From the NCBI RefSeq assembly GCF_025399195.1, contig NW_026252109.1, positions 186,001 through 250,000 on the forward strand: a DNA stretch of 64,000 bases, read 5' to 3'. This stretch comes from Umbelopsis ramanniana AG (lineage: Eukaryota > Mucoromycota > Umbelopsidomycetes > Umbelopsidales > Umbelopsidaceae). The notes under the pieces are model-generated. The model was not told the origin of the DNA, did no database searches, and saw only the letters and a list, made by a program, of their open reading frames with translations. The translations under genes and the position numbers were made by a program. Of this stretch, positions 38,792 to 50,431 are shown in pieces. Positions within the stretch are counted from its first letter, which is position 1. Every line of letters starts with the position of its first letter.

Positions 38792-39594
38792 TTATTTTTT
38801 GCCTGAAGATATGTGTGTGTTAATATTCAATTACAAGGGAATGGAAAGATCTTAGTGAACATACCAGTGAATGGATCGACTCCTCTTCGTCTCTTGTTTG
38901 CACCTTGAGCTTTACTTTTATCGGTATGTGACTTATCATTGGTTTCTTCTTCTGACTCTTCATCTTCACTTTCATCGGATGCGTCAGCTTTTCTCTTTTG
39001 ATCTGGGTTGCTTGCCAAAGAGGCCTTTACAAATCGATGTGCCGCAGCCTTGTCGACCGTCAAGGTTGCTAGTAAAGGAATGAACCATGTTAGTGGAGTC
39101 ATTAGCATGAAAAAGACATGGAATGAATTAGCTGAGCCATACTTTTGTTGCGCGCTTGGACGTTTTTGATCTTTCCAACATATTTAGTTACTCTTTCCTA
39201 TTATCATAAATAAATGTTGGTCAGTTACTGAAATGTACTCCAATGAAACAAGGTACTCCTATCCGACTCAAATGCCCTACCAATTCTCTAATAACCGCAT
39301 GTTCTTTCGGGTTTTCTCCTTGTGTTCGAAGATAGACTATCATACACTTTCGTTAATCAAATCTTCTACTTTGCTAATTTTCGATCACTGTAATAACTTA
39401 CTAAAGATTGTGGTGTTTAATGTGTATGAGAGCAGAATGTGCAGTTGGCATCGCTCTAAAACTGACAGTTTTCCAACGGTTTCGCTAAGCGGCGCACTGA
39501 GAAGTGGTTCCAATAGTTTTGTTACGGTGTCCAAGCGCTCATTGAGAGCCTGAACCACTCCTACTGGAGCATTGGTTGTCATAGAATCGGCCAT
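38792..39594 (-). CDS. C1D/Lrp1 exosome-associated protein
   Basis: Starts MADSMTTNAPVGVVQALNER at 39594. A Sas10/C1D domain has LERCQLHILLSYTLNTTIF and, in later exons, VTKYVGKIKNVQARNK and ATLTVDKAAAHRFVKASLAS. An acidic then basic tail follows (DESEDEESEEE, GANKRRRGVDPFTG), ending GKK via a short last exon with its stop at 38792-38794. C1D/Lrp1 (Rrp47) stabilises the nuclear exosome nuclease Rrp6 and binds structured RNA and DNA. Start codons of C1D and MED1 are 150 bp apart. Confidence 0.88.
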
Positions 39595-39744
39595 GTTAAG
39601 CTTGAATGAAAGGATCTCAATAAATGAGCGGCCCAAAAAAAAAAAAAAAATTGACAAAAACCTCGATGGAGAATTTCAAGGTCCGTGGTTCGACAGTCTC
39701 GAGGGTGTTCCAACAAGCATTCTCAGTCGCGTTTTCAAACAGCC
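39595..39744. promoter_or_regulatory. Bidirectional promoter, C1D / MED1
   Basis: 150 bp between divergent start codons, containing an A16 tract at 39635-39650. No other motif recognised. Confidence 0.65.
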
Positions 39745-42700
39745 ATGTCCAAACCTGTCGAGCAAAAGGCAAATTCCAATTTGGCTGCCATTACTGCTCT
39801 GAAAACTCTGTTTGAGGATCTTTCTACGAAATGGCGCTTGGCAGAAGATAATGCTGTCCTGGCTGAAGGCCAAGCCGGTGTCGACACCGCCAGTACGTCA
39901 AACTCTGATCGATTCCCCTTCTCAACCTACATTGCTCTAACTGCACCACCTTCTTCTCCAGATTTACACCCATTTGGCACAGTTAACATTGACAAATGTC
40001 GCCAGGATTTCTTAAACTTAACCACGGCTGTACGAACTAATTGCTCACAATTTGAAAGCGAGGTCATTAGCGATGTCACCAAGATTGGCAATGGCGCTGA
40101 ATCCGCTTTTCGAAAACATTTGATGCACTTGAAGGTAAGGAAGGACTTTTGATTCAGCGCAATCAGTCAATGTGAATTGTTTGGTTTTAAGCGCTCAACC
40201 TCGACTGTAATCCATCTTTAGGAACAAGCCAATTTTGAAAGCACGGTCGTCAGAGTTAAAGGCAACCTTCAACAAACAATTCGAAAGCTGAGTGGAGCAG
40301 TTACCAACACGGACTCGGCCCCGTATTCCACCATGAAGATCAATGCACTACGAGAACTTGCCGAGGAGCTTGGGTAATTATCTCTAACAATTTTGATACT
40401 CTTACTTTTTCACCTTCTGACAGATCAACAGTCTTGAATGTTACCTAGATACGTCCGAAAAGCCAGGTTTCGAATCTTCAGTCACAACTATTACTGCAGC
40501 TGGAAACATTATTGTCGTTGATGTACGTAAACCGCGGAATTTCATCAACCTGCGAATATTGTTGGCTAACCAGAAGTAATGGCAAACTAGATCGATATAG
40601 ATGAGAAAGGCGTCGTATTGAAAGCTAAACTAACTTATGCAAGCGACATACATCAAAACGACAAGGTGAGCAGTCGTAATTGTAATGCGGCTCCAGTTAT
40701 GACCAAAGTACTAAATGACGCCTCGGATGCCTAAGGTGGATAAAATCCTGTTAGAGAACTTGCAATTGGACGACCCTTCAGAATTTCGTACAAACTTGAG
40801 CGTTCTAGCTTTTTGTGACAAGATGAACACAAAGCATAAGCCTATAGATTTTTTCATCATCATGAAAGATTTGACTGAGGATTTAAGAACTATCTATAAC
40901 CAGGAAATGTACGCGACTTCATATCTTGAAAGATGTTTCTGGGAGGATACTATCGTGCTAATGAAAACCCTTTCTTTACAGATTGATGGCCACAAATGAC
41001 GTTGGATTCGTTTTAAATAACGGCCATGGTATACCACAAATGCATGTTGCACATCCTGGTCTAACGATATATTATTGGGCTGGTCCCGCGGAATTACTTG
41101 ATACTCAGTGGGGACAGCTTCAAGCAACCATCGAGAATGGTAAGTCATTCAAGGTGATAAAAAAAAAGTGGCATCCAGCGATACTAAAGGTGCACTATGC
41201 GATGGGACAGCCGAAGTTCCAAGTACTTTAAAAAATGCAGCAAAACTGTGGATCACGTTTGCGGAATCCAGCAACATTATAACATACCCTCCAGCACCGA
41301 AGCCACACTATCTATTGTCATTTGATGATACTCAAGAGAACATTCAAGCTGAACCAAATGGGTAAGAACAATTGTCACTGTTTAACGTGGCGTATGGACA
41401 CAGACTAATGCCAACCACACAAAGGGAGCATTTCATAATTTTAGACGAACCTCAGTTCAATGATGCGGCTGCATCCATTCGTTATATCAAAACTCTCCCA
41501 ACTCATCCAGAAGCTGTCTCTGTACCAATATGCTTTGTAGCCAATTTTGAACAACCCATACCTGCATCAGAATACACATGCTCACGCCTCGCAAAATTGA
41601 TTGGACTGTCAGGTATAAAGCTTTGAGATCAATTTTCACAGTTATTCTCTCGATTCTGTGACTCATGTGTTTTTCTAAATGATTAGGAACCAATTCGCAG
41701 CAGACTTATGGAAATATTGCTATGAGCACCGAAGGAGATACGTGCCTGGAAGCATTGTTGGTATGTATTATGAATACATAACTGTGTGTAAGACCATACA
41801 GCTAATCATGTTTCAATCCAGATTGAAGACTGCGCTACTGGTGAACAAAGTGAATCAAAGCAAAAAGGAGATGTGTCCAACTTACTTGGAGATAATATGC
41901 AATGGAATGTGGTATGTTCGTTATATCAATCGGAAATTCAAATGAAGTTTAGAAAGCACACAATACTGATGGAAAATCTCAATCAATGACAGAACATAGA
42001 CAATATGCATCAGCAATATGTATATACCAAATCCACCTCTATCAGAGGAAAGCTACTCCATCGCATCCCATTCGAACACCCAGTACAGCTGCTTAATATT
42101 TTGCAGGTGTGTATGCTGACGCATTACACATTAATTCTCATAATTCATACTCACTCACAACTGCGACCTTCATAGATTTTACGGAAACAAATCGTCTTTA
42201 ATCACTTATTCCGTAGTGTATTTAATCGCGAAAGTATGCCGAAGGAAGCAGGAGAACAGCCTGTTAAATCTGAGATATCTCTGGCAGATTTGCTCCAAGG
42301 TGAGATCCTGTTGAAGTCGTCTTGTGAGCCTTGTACATAATAATCAACTTTTTTATCTCTCGTGCCAGACGAGGACGATGATACCAATTCCATGAACCTG
42401 GAGGTGGCTGTTTTGCAAGCACCATCATCAATACAAGTGACGATGATGGCACCCAAGTCAGACAACGATATCTTTTTACTTGTCACTTTCATCATCAATA
42501 TCTCGGATGCAGCTCCAACGACACCCACTGTGACTATGCAAAAACCAACTTCTCTCGATGTGAATGGAGAGCAGCAAATGGCGTGGAATACTGAGATATT
42601 TGACCAGCAAAAGATGAACACCGTCATCCAACAAACGTGTAGTATCCCTTTGTTGGCTCGCTGGATGTGGAATAGAATGAAGGCATCTGCAGAGCCTTAC

Positions 42701-42829
42701 GTCGTTGCAAGTGCCAAAAAGTCATTTGCCAGGACGAATTCTTACTTCGACAAGTCAGACTCGAGTAACAAGCGGCTGCGAAGTTTGATGGGCAGTCAAT
42801 TAGGCGCAAAGAGCATGGACATAGATTAA
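39745..42829 (+). CDS. MED1: Mediator complex subunit 1
   Basis: Multi-exon gene starting MSKPVEQKANSNLAAITALK. It fits the fungal Med1 domain: CRQDFLNLTTAVRTNC near the N-terminus, PGFESSVTTITAAGNIIVVDIDID then LKAKLTYASDIHQND, VDKILLENLQLDDPSEFRTNLSVLA, and a long middle-module domain (VGFVLNNGHGIPQMHVAHPG). Med1 sits in the Mediator middle module and links activators to RNA polymerase II. Exons are numerous and short, and not every splice was resolved. The tail lacks the LxxLL nuclear-receptor boxes of animals, as expected for fungi. Confidence 0.82.
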
Positions 42830-42919
42830 TGGCTTTGATCATCTCTATATGAAAATAAAGCATCATAAAGATAGATTTGTAAAAAGCATAGGTTTTATTT
42901 ATGGTGGTTGGTAGGACAA

Positions 42920-44035
42920 TTACAAGCTGGATCCGCCTATTTGCTCGGTTAGGCTGGGGTTAAAGTGAGTGACAAAGAAATTGGCAATACGGTTCCATGC
43001 TGCTGAACGTTCATCTTGTTCTTCGTGGATGACATCCTTTGACTTGTCAACCATTCCAAGTTCCTTGCGCATCTTCACACTCCAAGTTTCATCGTTCAAG
43101 AACGCGTGACCGAGATTAGGATATCTGAATATCTCCACGTCTGCCTTGCGACCTGTAGCGCTCTTGAGATTGAACTCCAAGGCGTCGACCGTCTCAGGGT
43201 CGCTCAATCCTTTCATGTTATCCTTTTCAATTTCATTTTATGTGAACATTCCGTTTTCGCTTCATGTGCATAATAGCCTGACAAACTTACCTTGGCGCCA
43301 AAGTGGCCTTGCACTGGGGTCACCTTGGTGATTTCGCGGACGTCGAAAATGTCTTTGGGTGGAGTGCCATAACAAGTCACAGCAGCGGCCAACGGGTGAG
43401 ACGTGTTTGCAAGGTGAGTAGCCAACGCCAAAGAAAGGCCACCGCCCATGCAGAAACCGATGGATCCAAGTTTTCTAAAAGCAAAACCATTGAATCAACA
43501 CCTGAACACTTTTCTCAATCCATGATAGGAAACGCCTTACGTGTATTTAGCTTCCCGAAGTTGCTTGATCAAGTCATCCAGCTCACGCATAGCTTGTCTC
43601 CAATCAAGGCCGTCCATCAAATGGCTAGCTTCCTGTATATTTGAGTCCATTAGCTAAAGTTAACCTGCTCCATGAATGTGTTACTCGCACTTGCCTCTGC
43701 TGTGACGCCGACCTTGCCTTTATAGAGGTCTGGCACCACGGTAACTGCCCCTGTTCTGTCGGCCAAGTTTTGAGCGTGCATCTTGATTTGGTCATTGATT
43801 CCCCTGCGAACGACAATAGTACAGTCAATGGAAAGGTTCTACGTAAAGAATGAAACGGGTTGCACCATACCACCACTCTTGAAGCACCTAAGGAAAGTTG
43901 CATAGGTTAGACATGAAAGTCAAAGACAGCAACAGCATGGGAGTTACATACGATGATAGCCGACTGGTTTATCCTGGCATGCGATTTTGGTTGGAATTTA
44001 AAAACTTGGAAAGGCAGCTGTTTGGCAGTATTCAT
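42920..44035 (-). CDS. Dienelactone hydrolase family protein
   Basis: Starts MNTAKQLPFQVFKF. Alpha/beta hydrolase of the DLH family: VLQEWWGINDQIK near the start, AVTVVPDLYKGK, nucleophile elbow GSIGFCMGGGLSLALA (Cys), GHFGAKD (Asp) and YPNLGHAFLND (His), so the Cys-Asp-His triad is complete. The name enzyme opens dienelactone in chlorocatechol breakdown; eukaryotic homologues act on varied esters and lactones (e.g. carboxymethylenebutenolidase). Substrate unknown. It converges on MED1 with 90 bp between stop codons. Confidence 0.88.
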
Positions 44036-44483
44036 ATCAGTTGTTATTGTGAGTAAAGAACGACAGTAGTCGCCCGCTAGAGGTTATAAATTTTAAAACG
44101 GATATCATAATGATCCAATATCACGTGCATTGCGCCGAACGGGCCATACCATTCAGTGCGCAACTATTTGAAACAAACTGGATTACACGATAAAAAGCAA
44201 TTCAAACACTAACACGCTCAATGGTTTCTCATTTTAAATTTTTATCGCTCGGGTAAAAGAAGATACAAAGAGAAGATAATGAGTGTAGAATTCAATAAAA
44301 ATCTACAAATAAGGATGAATCTATCAGAACGTACATCCATATTTTCAAAGAGGGTACATCCTATAATATGCTTGCAACTGGTCGTGCTGGGTTATTTACA
44401 GTTTAACATCTTTACGTTTGTATCTCTTTCAAAATGATGGAATGCGGTGGAAGTATATTGGAGAACAAGACATTTCGCTTTGC
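44036..44483. other. Spacer, dienelactone hydrolase to eRF3
   Basis: About 450 bp holding the hydrolase promoter and the eRF3 3' UTR. An E-box TCACGTGCA lies at 44122-44130, about 90 bp before the hydrolase start. Nothing else recognised. Confidence 0.55.
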
Positions 44484-46903
44484 TTAGGCGGTGGGGTCAA
44501 GAACCTTGGTAACCTTACCAATGGCAATGGTTTTACCTAAACAGACATTTTGTAAGTCAACGCTCACACTACAGGTCAATTATGGGGCTGAATTGATAAC
44601 GAACCTTCATCACGGACAGTGAAACGGCCAAGTTGAGGATAATCTTCAAAGGTCTCAACGCACACAGGCTGAGCAGTCTCAATTCTGGCAATGACCTTCT
44701 GGCCTTGCTTGACGAACTGAGGTGGACGCTTGGTTCTTCTACCAGTCTTTTTATCAATCAAGTGAAGAAGAGCCTATGGAGGATAGCAGCAGAATGAAAG
44801 TTAGTTCCAAGTCTAGTCCTTCACACAAGAGCAGTCATCGAAGGACACTTACGGAAAGAGTGATCTCTTCAATACCAGTGTGGATATGAAGGACAGCAGT
44901 GTAACCAGCGCAGATAATGTTCTTGTGGTCGAGAATGGCGAGTTGAGCTTCGAAGACGTTGGTAGTCTTGACAGGCTTCTTCATATCACAGACGACGAAA
45001 CCGTTTGAAATTTCCTACATGCAAGCGTTCGATTAGTATCAAACCGGCTGAAGCAAAAATGTCTTCCAAATACACTTACATCTTCTTCAACGTTCTTGAG
45101 ACGCAGTCTAATGTTGTCACCGCAGATGGCATGCTCAACTTCATCCTCGGTCTCGTTGAAGATGGCACTAACTTCGCAAACACGCTAAAAAATTACGTAA
45201 TACAAGCTTTAGTTTCATGCTCTCACACACAAAGGAGACAAGAGAATAGACATATACCTTGTTGGGCATGAGCATAATAGATTGTCCCTTCTTGACCTTG
45301 CCAGATTCAACCTTACCGACAACAATGGTACCCATATCCTAATTATATAGTCAATACCAACGTTCCAACAACGACATGAGTTTCACGTTTGCTTACCTTG
45401 TACTTCTCATTAATAGGCATCATAAGTGGGGCATTAATCTTTCTATCGACAGTTTGCATGTTGTCAAGGAACTCAAGAAGAGATGGGCCGTTGTACCAGG
45501 TGCAGGCTTTGGATCTCTCCTTGATGTTGGCACCAGTGTAACCAGAGACTGGCATCCATGTAACATCAGTCTTGGGGTTGTAACCAGTACCCTTCAAGAA
45601 GGGTCCGAACTTGCTGACAATTTCGTCGTATCTGTGAAAGAGACACGTTATATGAGTTTCCTCGCGCAGCACATTTGTATCAGAGAAAATAGATTGTCGA
45701 CGTACCTTTCCTTATCCCAGTTGACGGTAGGGTCATCCATCTTGTTAACAACGACAATGAGCTTGTTGATACCAGAGGTCTTAGCAAGCATAGTGTGCTC
45801 ACGAGTTTGACCACCACGTTCGTAACCGGTTTCGAATTCACCCTTACGAGCAGAGATGACAAGGACACCAACATCAGCCTGTGAAGCTCCACTGATCATG
45901 CTAGGAACATAGTTCTTGTGTCCTGGGGCATCAAGAATAGTGTATCTACGCTTGTCAGTTTCAAAGTAGGCGCGACCACACTCGACGGTCTTACCCTAAT
46001 GAAGATGAAAAAATGAACGGTGGTGTAAGTCCAACCATCAATTCAACCCATTTCAATATGGTATTGTACACACCTTTGCTCTCTCTTCGGTGTTGGTGTC
46101 AAGAGCCCATGACAAGTACCAGGACTCACGACCAGCTTCCTTGGCTTCCTTTTCATACTTTTCCATGGTACGCTTATCAACCATTCCAGTCAAGAAAAGA
46201 ATATTACCACCCATGGTGGACTTTCCGGCATCTAAGGTACAAAGCAGGGTTAAGGTCAGTATATAGATCAAGACGGGTCTACTACTGGTCAACCCGTGTC
46301 CTTTGAGAATTCAAGAAAGATACTAACCGACGTGACCCATGAAGACAACGTTCAAATGCTCTTTGCCATACAAATCTTCGAGTACCTCATCGTCAACAGC
46401 TTCCAGGTCTTCCTCGACGTTGGCAACTTCCTCGGGCTTAGCAGCTTCTTCTGCTTTCTTTGTAGGCTTGGGGGTTGCGGATCGAGAAGCAGGCTTAGAA
46501 TCAGGCTTCTTTTCAGCAGGCTTGGGAGCTTCAGGCTTGGGAGACTCGACCTTGGCGGGGTTTGCCTCTTCGGCTTTTGGTGCGGACGAACCAATGCTGA
46601 TGACCTTGGGTGCTTCGGTCTTAACAGAGGCATCGTTGCTAGGAGTTCCAATACTAAGAACCTTGGCAGGAGCTACAGAGAAGTAAAATGAGTCAGCGAT
46701 GGATGTGTTGATGATCAATGGCAGTGGTGATGAAGATTCATACCAGCAGCAGTGGCGGCGGGTGCAGCAGCAGGAGCTGCAGGCTTTTGCATCCAGCTGG
46801 GGACGAATTCGGTAGCACTGAAGCTAGGCTTCCATTCGTTGGCGTTGGGATTCAACGAGAGCTTAGAAGTTCCCTTTTCGATGGAATCAGTGTTTTGACT
46901 CAT
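44484..46903 (-). CDS. Translation release factor eRF3 (Sup35)
   Basis: Starts MSQNTDSIEKGTSKLSLNPN at 46903. Two overlapping PAM2-like motifs lie at residues 17-26 (LNPNANEWKP) and 28-35 (FSATEFVP), the usual site for poly(A)-binding protein. An Ala/Pro/Lys-rich linker and an acidic stretch (NVEEDLEAVDDEVLED) follow. The GTPase has G1 GHVDAGKS, DAPGHKNY (G3) and NKMDD (G4), with EF-Tu-like domains 2 and 3 ending VTKVLDPTA. It is the GTPase partner of eRF1 in stop-codon recognition. No Gln/Asn-rich prion domain like that of budding yeast Sup35 is present. Many introns. Confidence 0.95.
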
Positions 46904-47201
46904 GATTGATTTCTAATGCAATGGAAGCTTTCAATCAACTAAAGTATCGAAAAGAAATTTTTGGGCCTGTGACGTCTCTTTTTTTTTGGGTGAGCCAGCC
47001 AGCGAGCGTCTCAAATCCCGTACGCTCGGAAGCTTCGCAGTGTTCGGACCTCCTCTTCACCTTTACTTTTGCCTCGCACACACCTTTCTGTCAAGAGTCT
47101 ACAAAAGAAACTTGACAAGCAACAGGCAACCATCTCCCAAGCAACCTCTTTTTTTCTCGTGCCCTTTGGCATTTCTGTGAACTTTAGGCAATTGGGCCGC
47201 A
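46904..47201. promoter_or_regulatory. Bidirectional promoter, eRF3 / Zn2Cys6 gene
   Basis: 298 bp between divergent start codons, with a T9 tract at 46979-46987. No other motif recognised. Confidence 0.6.
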
Positions 47202-50187
47202 ATGTCTATTAATGGGGACGACAGCAAGAGACAAAGAGTCAGTCGGGCATGGTAAGTTTGCTTTACGAGCGGCTGATGAAGGTGGCGAATGGGATGGTAC
47301 GTTGATGAGTCGTTAATCATGCCTCTGAACAATAGTGACTTGTGTCGCCGGAAAAAAGTCAAATGCGACGGGCTGATTCCAGTCTGTAGTAACTGCCAGC
47401 AATTCAGTTACCTGTGTACATACAAAGATACGACCAAGAAGGTGAGCGATTTGGGCAACAATATGGGGCAACTGCGCACGGGTACCAAAGATGGAGTACT
47501 GACGGGGTCCTTCCCTATTTAAAAAAAATGTATCATTGGTTTTTTTACAGCGAGGTCCACCCAAGGGATACATTGAAGCCATCGAAACTCGTCTCAATCG
47601 AATGGAAGCACTGTTAGGGGACGTGGCAGCAAGTGATACTATGTTTGCCAGAGCAGCAGCAGCCGAATTGAATACGCCACTTGAAACGCCGCAGGGAGAG
47701 ACAATTAATTCTCGACCAGTGCGACGGTCTTCGTCAAAGGCAGATATGAACGGGCATCATCATTCGTCATCATGGTCGTCTACAGCAACGAATGATAGGG
47801 AAGGGCACTACCGTCAGCGATCCTCTTCGTCTCCCGGCCAACGGGAAAATGAATTGCCACCTCCGACATCACTTTTACTCTATGACGACCCAACAGCAGC
47901 GAGCAACGCCTCGAGTTCTTCAAAAGAGAGAGCATCGCGTGATCCTGTAGGACAACTGTCAATGGATGAAAGTGGGCAAATGCGATATATTGGAAAATCT
48001 TCTGGTTTATATATGATCCCCAAACTCAAACCTCTGCAAAACGGGGCATATTTTATCCCTCGTAGAAGTTATCAACAACGCAACGAATCTGAAATGTCAG
48101 TGGACCGACAAAGAATGCTTGATCCATTTGAATTACCTCCACCTGATCTATCAGATCATCTAATTGGCCTGTATTTCGAGCATTTCTATCCATTTTTACC
48201 TTTGCTACACAAAGACAAGTTCTTGGCAACTATAAATGGGACAAAAGGGACTCCGCCTGTTCCACCAATCTTACTGAATGCTATATACGCCGTTGCCTCC
48301 AGAGTCTCCAATGATCCACGCGTTCGAAGTGATCCCAGCCTGGCTGGAACAGCTGGTGATATTTTCTTTGAAAGAGCTCGTATTCTACTCGAAGCTGAAC
48401 ATGATGTTTCCAAAATATCCACTATTCAAGCACTGTTATTAATGTCAAGTCATCAGCATGGCGCCATGCGGTCCACGCGAGCCTGGCTTTATAATGGAAT
48501 GGTAAAAAAAAAATACCTTTTCATTTTGATTGGATCATTTGCAAAAGCTAACCTTCTTACTAATTGTTTAATGTAGGCTTTCCGGTTTGCTTCAGATATC
48601 GGCTTAAATCGAAACTGTGATGAATGGAACATTCCAGACGACGTTAAAGAAGAGCGAAAAAGAGTATTTTGGTGCTGTTTTGTGATTGATCGTATCACCA
48701 GTGCTACCTATGGCCGCACTTTTACGATTGACGAAGCCGACTGCGACATTTCATTGCCAGATGTGCCCGACGGGTCTGCGGGGCTCGTTAATGGCTCCGC
48801 TGTCATCGATCAATTCCAGCACCTGATACAGATCATCAAAATTTTGGGCTACATTATCCAAAACACCTACTATGTTAAGGCGCGAGAATCAGCATTCAGC
48901 CAAAATATGAATGGTGTCATCAACACTTTAGAAAAAAAGTTATCGACATGGTTGGAATCCCTTCCACCGGAGTTGCAAAGTCAATCCAATCATGCCACGG
49001 GCACGTCTGCCAGCGTAGCGAAATGCCAACTCCATATGTTTTATCATGCTGCTGTCGTTCTTTTATATCGACCAATGATACCCGCTGCAAAGCAATCCAA
49101 TGATTCACATCAATCACCCTCCTGGGTTCGATGTAGCGCGGCAGCCGACGCTATTGTGGATATCGCGCAGGGCATGTTCGAAACTGGAAAGCTAAGATAT
49201 GTTCACAATTATCTCATCTATGCCATCTTCACGGGAGCCATCATTTTTGTACATAACGCATCCTCTGTTATGGACCGTGAGATCGTCCAAGACTCCAAAA
49301 ATCGCATTCATATGATCATGAAGTTTTTGAGCGTGATTGAACGAACTTGGAACACGGCCGCTCGCAGTAGTAGTATTTTGGGAGGTTTATTGGGTGTCCG
49401 CGATATTGATCTGGAACAACGTCCACCTCAGTATAAAGCCGAAGACCTGACCAGCCAAGATGAATCATTCGCTTTGAAATCAGGACCCAGTACTAGCTTC
49501 GAGCGACACAGAGGATCACCTCAGCAATGGTTACAAAGGAAACAAAGCGCCAATGGCGGAGGAAATGATCTCAAAGCCGTAGAGCAAATGCAAGGAACGA
49601 CGGAACCCTACGGCGCAAAGCATCCATCCGATGCATCCCAGCGTCCACCACCGCCAGGGCATGTATACGATCATCCTGTCGAGGCCAATGCTTCAGGTTA
49701 CTCGTACTCACCGGCTCAATCACAAATGGGACTTGGTCAACCCATGGAAGCTGGAACCTCGACGATGGATCCGTTCGCTGCACCAGGTACTGTTTTAGGA
49801 CCTAGTCAAACGAACTATGATCCACTTGCTACTGCGTTTTGGGGAGTACCGTCGTCGTTGGATATAGAAGAATGGAATAGCTACCTTGGATCGCAAGGAA
49901 TGCAACAACAGCAGCAAGGGAACCCGGATCCCCAAATGCAAATGTACCGTCAGCCTAATAATCACTCACCAATGGGACCTGGATCACATCAGCCTGCTTT
50001 ACCGCATATGCCCCCGAAATCTTTACCTGGTGTAGATAATATGACCGTGCCACCACCCCCGAAATTGCCGCCCGTGCCTGCCAACAGTTCCTTGTTCAAT
50101 TACTATAACAACGACCTACCCAAAGGTCCTGGTTACCAAAGACAAGATAATAACAACACCAACACATCCAACATGATGTATTGGTAA
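47202..50187 (+). CDS. Zn2Cys6 fungal transcription factor
   Basis: Exons 47202-47251, 47336-47441, 47551-48501 and 48577-50187 give 905 residues. The zinc cluster is C17, C20, C27, C34, C37 and C44 (SRACDLCRRKKVKCDG), split by the first intron. A linker KRGPPKGYIEAIETRLNRME and a coiled coil follow, then a fungal-specific transcription factor domain (LIGLYFEHFYPFLPLLHKDK, AFRFASDIGLNRN, RKRVFWCCFVIDRI, near residues 220-560). The C-terminus is a disordered Gln/Pro-rich region. Domain type resembles XlnR-like and related regulators, but target genes cannot be told from the sequence. Confidence 0.92.
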
Positions 50188-50431
50188 ATATTCACACCAA
50201 CAACCAGAAAACAAAAACGTTTCCTCTATACTGTCTTTAACAAACCAGTCATTCAAAGAGTGCTGCTGCTCATTCGTACAAAAAACTAGTCGTTTTTTCT
50301 TTTTTCCCCCTCTCATCTTTAGTATTTCTTTTTTGTATAATCGTGTATATTTTTTATTAGTTGTGTGCGTTCTGTCAATACTTTGCAAAAATAGATGCAT
50401 TCTATCATTGACCGATTCAAACAATAACGTA

